This document shows, piece by piece, positions 1-8,239 of a DNA stretch of 64,000 nucleotides. The stretch's first letter is position 1, and every line of letters starts with the position of its first letter. The stretch is from assembly GCA_000403315.2 (NCBI GenBank), contig KE159636.1, positions 2,144,041 through 2,208,040 on the forward strand, in the 5' to 3' direction. A program made the translations under genes and the position numbers. The notes beneath the pieces are model-generated. The model searched no databases. It was not told the DNA's origin and saw only the letters and a program-made list of their open reading frames with translations. The stretch comes from Lachnospiraceae bacterium A2. Its GTDB lineage: Bacteria; Bacillota; Clostridia; Lachnospirales; Lachnospiraceae.

Positions 1-1
1 T

Positions 2-253
2 GGAAACGGGCGTTCGGACATTATGGTAAAGAGCCCTTCGCTGCGGGGCAGGTCATTTATTCTGGAACTGAAAGTTTCCGGTTCCATTGACAGCCTGGAG
101 GAAGACGCGGAAAAAGCCCTGCAGCAAATTTATGATAAGAAGTATATGGAGGAGCTGCAGGCGGAAGGGTATAAAAAAATAGACTGCTATGGCGTGGCCT
201 TTTACCGGAAGGACTGCGAAGTCCGGTTTGGGAACAGGCAGTGCGTCCCATAG
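2..253 (+). CDS. C-terminal fragment of a PD-(D/E)XK nuclease-domain (AAA-ATPase-like) protein, 5' end outside window
   Basis: The reading frame is already open at base 2 and ends at 253, so only the last 83 or so residues are present. They begin GNGRSDIM and continue to FILELKV. The Asp of RSD and the Glu and Lys of ELK form the D...ExK signature of PD-(D/E)XK nuclease folds. This arrangement, followed by a helix rich in Glu and Lys and the ending [14 protein letters not shown], is typical of the C-terminal domain (PDDEXK_9 type) of large ATPase-like proteins common in gut anaerobes. The cellular role of these proteins is not established. An internal ATG at 23 has no good ribosome site and is probably not a start. 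Confidence 0.75.
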   Translation, partial: GNGRSDIMVKSPSLRGRSFILELKVSGSIDSLEEDAEKALQQIYDKKYMEELQAEGYKKIDCYGVAFYRKDCEVRFGNRQCVP

Positions 254-346
254 GATGCAGGAAGCACCATGGGCCCCAAATAGCAATTTTCAGGCATGTT
301 TTAGGAGAAAAGTATCAAAAAAATGGGCAAAATTAGCAAAAAGTGG

Positions 347-375
347 GTGACAATATGCCTGCTTTTTGCTATTAT
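347..375 (+). promoter_or_regulatory. Candidate sigma-A promoter for argS
   Basis: GTGACA (347-352) and TATTAT (370-375) are 17 bases apart, giving a predicted start near 382 and a leader of about 125 bases before argS. No T-box-like features or terminator hairpin were recognised in this leader. The rest of the 254-506 gap shows nothing clear. Confidence 0.5.
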
Positions 376-506
376 AAATAGGAAGTAGTGCAGTACGCAA
401 TCAGGACAGGCTGCGGAAATAGAAACCATGCCATCCCATGCCGGATTGCCAAAAGGAAAAGGGCAATGGCATGCCAGTCCGGGTTGCAGGACAACAGGAG
501 AGAACA

Positions 507-2276
507 ATGGAGAAAATGTTAGACATTATCAGCAGAGAGGTTATGGCAGCCATGGAGGCCAGCGGATATGATGGCACGTATGGCAAGGTGACTTTGTCCA
601 ACCGCCCGGATCTCTGCGAGTACCAGTGCAACGGGGCAATGGCGGCAGCAAAGGCCTATAAGTGCGCCCCGTTCCAGATTGCGGACAAGGTAGCGTCCGT
701 TTTGCAGAAAAACAGCATATTTGCCAAGGCAGAGGCGGTAAAGCCGGGATTTTTGAATTTATCCTTAAGCCCGGATTATCTGGCGGGCTACCTGCGGCAG
801 ATGGAAGCAGACGGGGAGCGGTTAGGCTGCGGGAAAACCGGCAGCCCAAAGACGGTCCTGATAGATTACGGCGGGCCAAACGTGGCAAAGCCTTTGCATG
901 TCGGCCACCTGCGTTCTGCCATTATCGGGGAGAGCATTAAACGGATTGGGAAATTCATGGGCCACAATATGGTTGGCGACGTGCATCTGGGGGACTGGGG
1001 CCTGCAGATGGGACTGATTATCACGGAGTTAAAGGAACGGAAGCCGGGACTTGTGTATTTTGAGGAAAATTACGGAGGGGAATATCCCAAGGAGCCGCCC
1101 TTTACCATTTCAGAACTGGAAGAAATCTACCCTGCGGCCAGCGGGAAATCCAAAGAAGACGAAGCATACAAAGAAGCCGCCATGGAGGCGACATATGAAC
1201 TGCAGCATGGCAGGAGGGGCTACCAAGCCCTGCTTGGGCATATTTTAGATGTGTCTGTCAGCGACCTGAAACGCAATTACGAAAACCTGAACGTGTCCTT
1301 TGAGCTGTGGAAAGGGGAATCCGATGCACAGCCTTACATCCCCGCCATGGTGGAGAAGATGAAACAGGATGGGTTTGCCTATATCAGCGAAGGGGCGCTG
1401 GTGGTGGATGTGAAGGAGGAGGGGGATACCAAGGAAATCCCTCCCTGCATGATTTTAAAATCAGACGGGGCGTCCCTTTACAATACCACAGACCTTGCTA
1501 CCATTGTCTGGCGCATGGAGGACTACCATCCTGACGAAATCATTTACGTGGTAGACAAGCGGCAGGAGCTGTATTTCACCCAAGTGTTCCGCTGCGCAAG
1601 GAAAACCGGCCTGGTAGGCCCGGAAACCAAGCTGACGTTTTTGGGCTTTGGCACCATGAACGGGAAGGACGGCAAGCCCTTCAAGACAAGGGAAGGGGGC
1701 GTCATGCGGCTGGAGTACTTAGTGTCCGGCATCCAAGAGGAGATGTACAAAAAGATTTCGGACAACCACACGGTGGACGAGGAAGAAGGCCGGGAAACCG
1801 CCAAGGTGGTGGGGCTTTCCGCCATCAAATACGGGGATTTATCCAACCAGGCCTCCAAGGATTATATGTTTGACATTGAGCGGTTTACCTCTTTTGAGGG
1901 GAATACCGGCCCTTACATTTTATACACCATTGTGCGCATCAAATCCATTTTGAAAAAATACCAGGCGCAGCGGGAGCTGCCCCCACAGGCGGAGATTCTG
2001 CCGGCACATACGGACAGCGAAAAAGCGCTGATGCTGGAAATCAGCAAATTCAACGGCATGATGGAAACTGCATTTGAAGAAAAAGCGCCCCATAAGGTGT
2101 GCGCCTATATTTATGACCTTGCAAATGCCTTCAACCATTTTTACCATGAAACAAAAATCATAGGGGAGCAGGATGAAATGGTGCAGGCAGGCTATATTAA
2201 GTTATTAGGGCTTACAAAGAAAGCATTGGAGCTATGCATTGGCGTACTGGGGTTTGAAGCTCCTGAGCGCATGTAA
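507..2276 (+). CDS. argS: Arginyl-tRNA synthetase
   Basis: Class I aminoacyl-tRNA synthetase that charges tRNA-Arg in the cytoplasm, 589 residues. The HIGH-type motif HVGH is at residues 131-134 within KPLHVGHLRS. The KMSK loop is degenerate (GKPFKTREGG), as is usual for ArgRS. The N-terminal domain is followed by the Rossmann core and a helical anticodon-binding domain near the end, ending GFEAPERM. The frame is open upstream to 438, but ATG 507 follows AGGAGAG at a good distance, so it is taken as the start. It appears monocistronic, with fructokinase 68 bases downstream. Length and motifs are normal for the family. Confidence 0.95.
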   Translation: MEKMLDIISREVMAAMEASGYDGTYGKVTLSNRPDLCEYQCNGAMAAAKAYKCAPFQIADKVASVLQKNSIFAKAEAVKPGFLNLSLSPDYLAGYLRQMEADGERLGCGKTGSPKTVLIDYGGPNVAKPLHVGHLRSAIIGESIKRIGKFMGHNMVGDVHLGDWGLQMGLIITELKERKPGLVYFEENYGGEYPKEPPFTISELEEIYPAASGKSKEDEAYKEAAMEATYELQHGRRGYQALLGHILDVSVSDLKRNYENLNVSFELWKGESDAQPYIPAMVEKMKQDGFAYISEGALVVDVKEEGDTKEIPPCMILKSDGASLYNTTDLATIVWRMEDYHPDEIIYVVDKRQELYFTQVFRCARKTGLVGPETKLTFLGFGTMNGKDGKPFKTREGGVMRLEYLVSGIQEEMYKKISDNHTVDEEEGRETAKVVGLSAIKYGDLSNQASKDYMFDIERFTSFEGNTGPYILYTIVRIKSILKKYQAQRELPPQAEILPAHTDSEKALMLEISKFNGMMETAFEEKAPHKVCAYIYDLANAFNHFYHETKIIGEQDEMVQAGYIKLLGLTKKALELCIGVLGFEAPERM

Positions 2277-2344
2277 AGCGCCTGCTAGGGGCACGCTGCC
2301 CAAAGGCATATAGATGTACCAGAAGGATAGGAGGAAGATAAGAA

Positions 2345-3310
2345 ATGGCGAAGTATGATGTAACTGCATTGGGGGAACTGCTGATTGATTTTACGTATAC
2401 GGGGGAATCTGCCCAGGGAAATTCCCTGCTGGAAGCAAACCCGGGCGGGGCGCCCTGCAATGTGCTTGCCCTGCTGAATAAGTGCGGCCGGTCTACCAAC
2501 TTTATCGGCAAGGTAGGGAAAGACCAGTTTGGATACCTGCTGCGGGACACGTTGGCAGACTTAAAGATCGGCAGGGACGGCCTTTGCTTTGACGACGAGG
2601 TAAAGACTACACTTGCTTTTGTAAAAACCTTTGAAAATGGCGACCGGGATTTTGCATTTTACCGGAACCCCGGGGCAGACATGATGCTTTCAGAAGATGA
2701 AGTAGACGGGGAACAGGTGAAAAACAGCCGGATTTTCCATTTCGGCACCTTATCCATGACCCATGAGGGCGTGTGCAGGGCCACGGAGAAAGCGGTAAAT
2801 ATTGCAAAAGAAAACGGGGTGCTGGTTTCCTTTGACCCGAATTTAAGGATCCCACTTTGGAAAGACTTAAGCGTTGCAAAAGAGAAAATGGAATATGGCC
2901 TGGGCAAATGCGACGTGTGCAAGATTTCCGAGGAGGAAGTGGAATTCCTTACAGGGGAGAAGGACATTGAGAAAGGGGCTGCTATCCTCCGGGGGAAATT
3001 CCCGGTGAAACTGTTCCAGGTAACGGCAGGGGCAGAGGGCAGCTATGCGTTTTATAAAGATTTGGTGGTCTATAAGCCAAGCTATAAGCTGGGCGGGACC
3101 ATTGAAACGACAGGGGCAGGGGACACGTTCTGCGGCAGCATCTTAAATGGCCTGTTAGACAGGGACATTGACAGCCTGAAAAAAGAAGATTTGGAAAATA
3201 TGCTTTCCTTTGCCAATGCGGCGGCTTATCTGGTAACCACCAAGAAGGGCGCCATCCGCTCCATGCCGGAACCAGACGATGTGTGGAAGATTGTCCATGG
3301 GAACCAGTAA
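2345..3310 (+). CDS. scrK: PfkB-family carbohydrate kinase, probable fructokinase
   Basis: This 321-residue protein has the ribokinase/PfkB fold. The N-terminal glycine-rich motif ALGELLIDF and the sugar-site segment NPGGAPCNVL are present. The C-terminal signature TTGAGDTFCG carries the catalytic base Asp260. These kinases phosphorylate fructose (or a related sugar) with ATP. The NPGGAP segment and overall length fit fructokinases of sucrose and raffinose operons. It lies upstream of a LacI regulator and an alpha-galactoside uptake block, which suggests it handles fructose released from raffinose-type sugars. That substrate link is inferred. The ATG follows GGAGGAAG by a good spacing. Confidence 0.85.
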   Translation: MAKYDVTALGELLIDFTYTGESAQGNSLLEANPGGAPCNVLALLNKCGRSTNFIGKVGKDQFGYLLRDTLADLKIGRDGLCFDDEVKTTLAFVKTFENGDRDFAFYRNPGADMMLSEDEVDGEQVKNSRIFHFGTLSMTHEGVCRATEKAVNIAKENGVLVSFDPNLRIPLWKDLSVAKEKMEYGLGKCDVCKISEEEVEFLTGEKDIEKGAAILRGKFPVKLFQVTAGAEGSYAFYKDLVVYKPSYKLGGTIETTGAGDTFCGSILNGLLDRDIDSLKKEDLENMLSFANAAAYLVTTKKGAIRSMPEPDDVWKIVHGNQ

Positions 3311-3539
3311 TCCCAGGCAGGATAATGGCAAGGCCGAAAAGCCTGTGCATTTGGAAGGAATTAATTTCGGAACAGGACTATGACAAGTTAGCCAGCCCAT
3401 GTATGGGAAAGCGGGGGTTCCCGTCCATCCATGCATGGGGCGGCTATGCAACAAAAGAGAATAATTGAGTGAATTAAGCCAGCAATAACCGTCAACAAGA
3501 GATAGAAATCCAGCAGAACAGCAAAGTCAGGGAGTGCTT

Positions 3540-4547
3540 ATGATTACAATTAAAGAAGTTGCGTCGATATTAGGTATCAGCCCTACAACGGTGTCAAACG
3601 TTGTGAATGGGCATACTGAAAAAATGTCCTCTGCCACAAGGCAGAGAATAGAGCAGGCACTGGTGCAGTACGGGTTTGAGAAAACCGTCCATCAGGAAGA
3701 GTACGGAAAGGCATTGAAATTAATATCGGTGGATTTCTGCCTGAGGTATAAAGAAAGCGTCATTGCAGACCCCTTCTGCGCCGAACTTTTGAATTCCATC
3801 TGCATGAAATTGCAGGAATACGGCAGATATCCAGTCTGCAGCGTCCCAAAAGATGAGCAGGATATTTTCCAGAAACTACAGGCCCGCAATATTGAAGGCG
3901 GGATTGTGATTGGGTTTGACCCCTGGGAATGCCAGGAGTTTGCCCAGAGGGTAGGGAAGCCCCTGGTATTTGTGGATTGCGGGGAAGGGGAGTACGACAA
4001 CGTAGGGATTGCAGATTATGAGGGAGGAAAACAGATTACGGAATTCATGTTAAAGGAAGGGCACCGGAAAATTGCTTTTTTCTGCGATAAGAAAAACCCG
4101 GTGTCCAGCACCTATGAGCGGTTCCGGGGATATTGCGATGCCCTGGAGGGTTATGGCATTGCTTATGACAACAAGAATTATTATTACCTGCCGGCAGGGA
4201 GGAACCTAAGGCGGGAAGCATTGCGCAATTTTGCCCTTAAGGCAAAGGAGGAAGGGTATACGGCAGTTTTTGTAGTGTCAGATTTACTGGCAAATGAAGC
4301 CATCAGCATTTTCTTTGGGGAAGGGCTTAAGGTGCCGGATGATATTTCCGTGGCGGGGTTTGATGACAACATTTATGCCCGCCTTAGCAGGCCCATGCTT
4401 ACCACCGTCCGCCAGTCGGTGAAGGAAAAGGGCGAGGAGGCCGTGAAACTCCTGATGCAGCGGATTAAGGGGGAGGAAATTATCGCAAAATCCTTTAAGC
4501 TGCCGGTGGAGCTGATTGTGCGGGAAAGCATAAGGAATATTAATTAG
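3540..4547 (+). CDS. LacI-family transcriptional repressor
   Basis: The protein has 335 residues. The N-terminal helix-turn-helix (TIKEVASILGISPTTVSNVV) is followed by the hinge and a periplasmic-binding-protein-like sensor domain. The conserved C-terminal segment (DDISVAGFDDNIYARL, then PMLTTVRQS) is intact. Such proteins repress sugar operons until an inducer binds. It sits between the fructokinase and the ABC/alpha-galactosidase genes and is the obvious candidate regulator for them. No operator was identified with confidence. GTG 3534 in frame is an alternative start, but GGAG at 3530-3533 is six bases from ATG 3540 and favours the latter. Confidence 0.9.
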   Translation: MITIKEVASILGISPTTVSNVVNGHTEKMSSATRQRIEQALVQYGFEKTVHQEEYGKALKLISVDFCLRYKESVIADPFCAELLNSICMKLQEYGRYPVCSVPKDEQDIFQKLQARNIEGGIVIGFDPWECQEFAQRVGKPLVFVDCGEGEYDNVGIADYEGGKQITEFMLKEGHRKIAFFCDKKNPVSSTYERFRGYCDALEGYGIAYDNKNYYYLPAGRNLRREALRNFALKAKEEGYTAVFVVSDLLANEAISIFFGEGLKVPDDISVAGFDDNIYARLSRPMLTTVRQSVKEKGEEAVKLLMQRIKGEEIIAKSFKLPVELIVRESIRNIN

Positions 4548-4745
4548 CACCATAAGGTTATGCATGATGGAAAGCTAATAAGCCTGCCGTAACAGAAAAA
4601 AAGCTGCGGGCACATAACTTGCCCCGGCAGAACACCGGAAACCCTTTCGCATCCAAACGCGGTAAGGGTAAAAAAGATATGTATATACGCCGAAGACAGC
4701 GGCAAATTCGTGAATATACCCAAAAATGCAGAAGAAAAGAAGGCA

Positions 4746-4782
4746 GGCAGCGGACAGCTAAGTTCCGCTGCCAATTTTTTTG
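4746..4782 (+). terminator. Rho-independent terminator after the LacI gene
   Basis: A GC-rich stem (GGCAGCGGA / TCCGCTGCC) with a 9-base loop is followed by AATTTTTTT. It lies in the 387-base gap between the lacI-type gene and the binding-protein gene. The gap otherwise holds an AT-rich promoter region. Confidence 0.8.
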
Positions 4783-4812
4783 TATAAAATATACATAAAA
4801 TATTTATAAAAT

Positions 4813-4841
4813 TTGTATAAAAAATTGGTTATGCACATAAT
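4813..4841 (+). promoter_or_regulatory. Candidate promoter of the ABC sugar-uptake operon
   Basis: TTGTAT (4813-4818) and CATAAT (4836-4841) are 17 bases apart in a very AT-rich stretch just after the terminator. The leader is about 85 bases. The -10 is imperfect, which would suit a regulated promoter. Confidence 0.4.
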
Positions 4842-4934
4842 ATATTGCAAAACAAAACATAACAAAATAAAATTAGCAATGCAAAGAGCAAGGTTCCAAC
4901 AGAAAATTTGTTTAAAAAGACGAGGAGGTTAAAA

Positions 4935-6227
4935 ATGGCAAAGAAAAAGAAAAGAGTATTGGCGTTATTCCTTGCTATGGCAACTGTCTTAGGGCTTCTG
5001 CTTGGCGGCTGCGGCAGCAAGGATGATGCGGACGGAAAGGTTGTGATTGAACTTGTCCACTACAAACCGGAGGCAGTGGACGTATTTGAAGCTTTGGAAG
5101 AAAAATTCAACCAGACCCACGACAACATTAAGTTGGTGATTGATTCCCCAAATGATGCCATGGTAATCCTGAAAACAAGGTTTATCCGGGAAAACAACCC
5201 AGACATCATCGGAATCGGCGGCGACATCAACTATTCCAACTTCCTGGATGCCAAGATGCTGATGGATATTTCGGATTTTGACGGGTTATCCGACATCAAG
5301 GAAAATTATCTTGCCACCAATAAGGATTTGGAGTATGTCCCTCAGGAAGGCGTATACGCAGTGCCATATATGGCAAATGCGGCAGGCGTCCTTTACAACC
5401 GGGATATGTTTGAGGAACATGGGTGGCAAATCCCAACTACATGGGAGGAGTTCAACCAGCTTTGCGAAACCATTGCAGCAGAAGGCATACAGCCGCTGTA
5501 CTTTGGGTATAAAGACACATGGACCTGCCTTGCTCCATGGAACGCAATTGCAGTAAACCTGTGCGGGACGGACATTGCATATCAGGTAAACAGCGGCAAC
5601 GCCACATTCTCAGAAGCTTATAAGGAAATTGCAGTGAAGGATAAGGAACTTCTGAAATATGGGCAGCCTAACCCAGTGGCATACAGCTATAACGATGCAT
5701 GTACCGCTTTTGCAAGGGAGCAGTCAGCCATGTATGTGATCGGGAACTATGCAATCCCCCAGATTAAATCCGTAAACCCGGATATGAACATTGACTCTTT
5801 TGTATTCCCGGCAAGCAGCGTTGCAGAGGAAAACATCCTGAACTCCGGTAATGACTTGATGTTCTGCATAATGGAAGACTGTGAACACAAAGAAGAGGCT
5901 TATGAAGTATTAAGATTTCTGTTGGAAGACGAGAATGTCCAGTCTTATCTGGACGACCAGAGTGCAGTACCGTGTAAGAAAGGTGATTTTGAGATTGCTC
6001 CAGAACTGGACGGCATGAAGGAATACATAGAAAATGGGATCGTTGCGGATTACCAGGATCACCATTATCCAAATGAAATGGCAGTGGACGCCATGATCCA
6101 GACATACCTGTTTGACGACAGCAGCAATGCACTGGACACCTTCCTTACCAGATTTGACAAAGAATGGGTGAGGTACAACAAAGACATCATCAGCAAAGTG
6201 CAAAAATATCAGGAAAAGGGGGAATAG
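4935..6227 (+). CDS. Extracellular sugar-binding lipoprotein of an ABC transporter (CUT1-like)
   Basis: This 430-residue solute-binding protein starts with a Lys-rich signal peptide and has the lipobox LLLGGC, so the mature protein should be lipid-anchored at its Cys. The body is a typical family 1 binding protein (PYMANAAGVLYNRDMFEEHG, then WEEFNQLCETI). The start was set at ATG 4935, nine residues inside the open frame, because GAGGAGG lies at 4922-4928. It is followed after 3 bases by two permease genes, forming an operon. With an alpha-galactosidase downstream, the ligand is probably raffinose, melibiose or a similar alpha-galactoside, which is inference from context. Confidence 0.9.
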   Translation: MAKKKKRVLALFLAMATVLGLLLGGCGSKDDADGKVVIELVHYKPEAVDVFEALEEKFNQTHDNIKLVIDSPNDAMVILKTRFIRENNPDIIGIGGDINYSNFLDAKMLMDISDFDGLSDIKENYLATNKDLEYVPQEGVYAVPYMANAAGVLYNRDMFEEHGWQIPTTWEEFNQLCETIAAEGIQPLYFGYKDTWTCLAPWNAIAVNLCGTDIAYQVNSGNATFSEAYKEIAVKDKELLKYGQPNPVAYSYNDACTAFAREQSAMYVIGNYAIPQIKSVNPDMNIDSFVFPASSVAEENILNSGNDLMFCIMEDCEHKEEAYEVLRFLLEDENVQSYLDDQSAVPCKKGDFEIAPELDGMKEYIENGIVADYQDHHYPNEMAVDAMIQTYLFDDSSNALDTFLTRFDKEWVRYNKDIISKVQKYQEKGE

Positions 6228-6230
6228 ACC

Positions 6231-7124
6231 ATGGGAAATGAAGGAAAGAGAGATAAATTATGGACCAAAAACGATAAGGTTTTTCTTGGGATGCTGATTC
6301 CTGTGCTTATCCTGTTCTTTTGCTTCAATACCCTTCCGCTTTTAAAAGGCTTTTACTATGGCCTTACCAATTACAAAGGGTACGGTGACTTTGACATAGT
6401 AGGGCTTCGGAACTTCAAAGATTTGATTACAGACCTGCGCGTAGGGAAATCTTATCTGTTTACATTTAAATACGCAGTAGTGATGACTATTGCAGTTAAT
6501 CTTATCAGTTTAATCCTTGCTTTAGGGTTAAACCGGGAAATACGGGGAAAAAGTGCGTTACGAGGAATATATTTTGTACCGAATATATTGGGAGGATTGG
6601 TTGTAGGTTATATTTTCAGCTTTGTATTTACATACATCCTTCCGGCAGTCGGGGAAGCAACCGGGATCGGGTTTCTCCAAAACAGTATGCTTGCAGACAC
6701 CAAGACCGCTTGGATTGCCATTGTGATTGTAGGGGCATGGCAAGGGATTGCAATGAATACGATTATTTACATATCAGGGCTGCAGACAGTCCCGGCAGAG
6801 GTTTATGAAGCGGGGATGATCGACGGCGTAACTGGGTGGAAGAAATTCTGGAACCTTACCTTCCCATTGATTCTTCCTTTCTTCAGCATCAACTTAGTGC
6901 TTTGCATGAAAAATGCACTGATGGTATTCGACCAGATTATGTCCTTGACAAAGGGCGGCCCGTCCCAGAGTACGGAATCCATTTCCTACTTGATTTACAA
7001 CAACGGCATGAGCGGCGGACAGTTTGGGTTCCAGAGCGCAAATGCATTTGTATTCTTTGTAGTAATCGTAGTGATTTCGTTCCTGCAAATGAGATTCTTA
7101 GGAGGTAAGGAGGAGCAGTTATAA
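6231..7124 (+). CDS. ABC sugar transporter permease, MalF/UgpA type
   Basis: A 297-residue inner-membrane protein with about six hydrophobic helices. The EAA loop (YEAGMIDGVTGWKKFWNLTFP), which contacts the ATPase, is near residue 190. The first helix (MLIPVLILFFCFNTLPLL) and the C-terminal half match the first permease of carbohydrate uptake transporters. It begins 3 bases after the binding-protein stop and overlaps the next permease by a single base, so the genes are co-translated. No ATP-binding subunit is encoded here. CUT1 systems often share one MsmK-like ATPase encoded elsewhere. Confidence 0.92.
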   Translation: MGNEGKRDKLWTKNDKVFLGMLIPVLILFFCFNTLPLLKGFYYGLTNYKGYGDFDIVGLRNFKDLITDLRVGKSYLFTFKYAVVMTIAVNLISLILALGLNREIRGKSALRGIYFVPNILGGLVVGYIFSFVFTYILPAVGEATGIGFLQNSMLADTKTAWIAIVIVGAWQGIAMNTIIYISGLQTVPAEVYEAGMIDGVTGWKKFWNLTFPLILPFFSINLVLCMKNALMVFDQIMSLTKGGPSQSTESISYLIYNNGMSGGQFGFQSANAFVFFVVIVVISFLQMRFLGGKEEQL

Positions 7125-7993
7125 TGGGAAAAAAAGGAACCAAAGGAAGTGAAGGAGCAGTTGGCGGCAAAGCCGTGAACAATGTCATCAATATACTTTT
7201 AGCAATTGGCTGTCTTACCATATTATTCCCTATTTATATGACAATAGTCATTGCGTTTAAGAAGCCCTCGGAAATGACGAACGACGTGGCAGGGGCCCTT
7301 GGGCTCCCGGCAAGCTGGAGTTTTGACAATTTCGCAGAGGCAATGCGGGTAACGGATTTCTGGCGTTCCTTGGGCAACAGCTTGTTGCTCACCGGCGTAA
7401 CCGTAATTATCTGTATTCTGTTACATTCCCTGGCAGGCTATGTCATCGGAAGGAAAATGGCAAAACTGAAATTTTTCAAGGTATCTTATTTCTACATTGT
7501 AAGCGGTATGTTCGTGCCCTTTGCAGTGCTGATGATGCCTTTGGTAAAACAGACCTCCCAGATTGGGATTGCAAACAGGTTCGGCGTTATTGTGCTGTAT
7601 GTGGTGTTCTTTATGCCTATGAACATCATGCTGTATTCCGGGTATCTGAAAAATATCCCGATGGCTCTGGAAGAAGCAGCCTGCGTGGACGGCGCAAGCA
7701 TTTGGCAGACTTATTGGAAAATTATTTTCCCAAATATGAAGCCCATGCATGCAACCGTTGCAGTATTGACTGCCATGAGCACATGGAACGACGTTATGAC
7801 CCCGCTGGTTATTATGTCCGGCAGCGACGTGAATACGCTCCCGCTGGCACAGCTTAATTTCCAGTCACAGTTCGGGACCAACTATAACTTGGCATTTGCA
7901 TCTTACCTGTTGGCATTGCTGCCAATCCTGATTTTCTACATTGTATGCCAGAAGCAGATTATCAACGGCGTGGTAAATGGTGCAGTAAAATAA
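7124..7993 (+). CDS. ABC sugar transporter permease, MalG/UgpE type
   Basis: A 289-residue membrane protein and the second permease of the pair. It has a cytoplasmic N-terminus, about six membrane helices and an EAA loop (LEEAACVDGASIWQTYWKIIFP) near residue 190. The ending KQIINGVVNGAVK is the classic MalG-type tail. It overlaps the preceding stop (TAATG). The operon appears to end here, and the alpha-galactosidase downstream has its own promoter. Confidence 0.93.
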   Translation: MGKKGTKGSEGAVGGKAVNNVINILLAIGCLTILFPIYMTIVIAFKKPSEMTNDVAGALGLPASWSFDNFAEAMRVTDFWRSLGNSLLLTGVTVIICILLHSLAGYVIGRKMAKLKFFKVSYFYIVSGMFVPFAVLMMPLVKQTSQIGIANRFGVIVLYVVFFMPMNIMLYSGYLKNIPMALEEAACVDGASIWQTYWKIIFPNMKPMHATVAVLTAMSTWNDVMTPLVIMSGSDVNTLPLAQLNFQSQFGTNYNLAFASYLLALLPILIFYIVCQKQIINGVVNGAVK

Positions 7994-8088
7994 AATGAAC
8001 CAGAAACTTCCCACAAAATGGGGATGCAGATGGCGGGAATGATTTTTCAAACACGCCCTAGCCTGCATGTGCGTGCGCCTGTATGGAT

Positions 8089-8104
8089 GCCTGCATGTGC
8101 AGGC
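8089..8104. repeat. 16-bp perfect palindrome between permease and alpha-galactosidase genes
   Basis: GCCTGCA-TG-TGCAGGC forms a perfect inverted repeat 57 bases upstream of the -10 of the alpha-galactosidase. There is no T-run, so it is not a standard terminator. It could be an operator or a transcript-end hairpin. Confidence 0.35.
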
Positions 8105-8145
8105 TGTGTTTGGAATCAGGGCTTTTTCTGATAAGAAATAAGGAG

Positions 8146-8175
8146 TTGACATTTTCTGCCTGGATGCGATACTAT
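8146..8175 (+). promoter_or_regulatory. Promoter of the alpha-galactosidase gene
   Basis: TTGACA (8146-8151) and TACTAT (8170-8175) are 18 bases apart, leaving a leader of about 60 bases. The consensus -35 makes this a strong prediction. Confidence 0.7.
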
Positions 8176-8239
8176 ATGCGTGGAAAGAATTTCATAAAAC
8201 CAAGCAAAGCTACTATATGTATAGAAAGGCAGTTAATCT

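Noticed and set aside
347-506. T-box leader before argS
   Set aside because: No T-box sequence, specifier loop or terminator/antiterminator pair could be found in the short leader.
3283-3468. 61-residue frame after the fructokinase gene
   Set aside because: Starts inside the kinase gene, has no ribosome site and no family resemblance.
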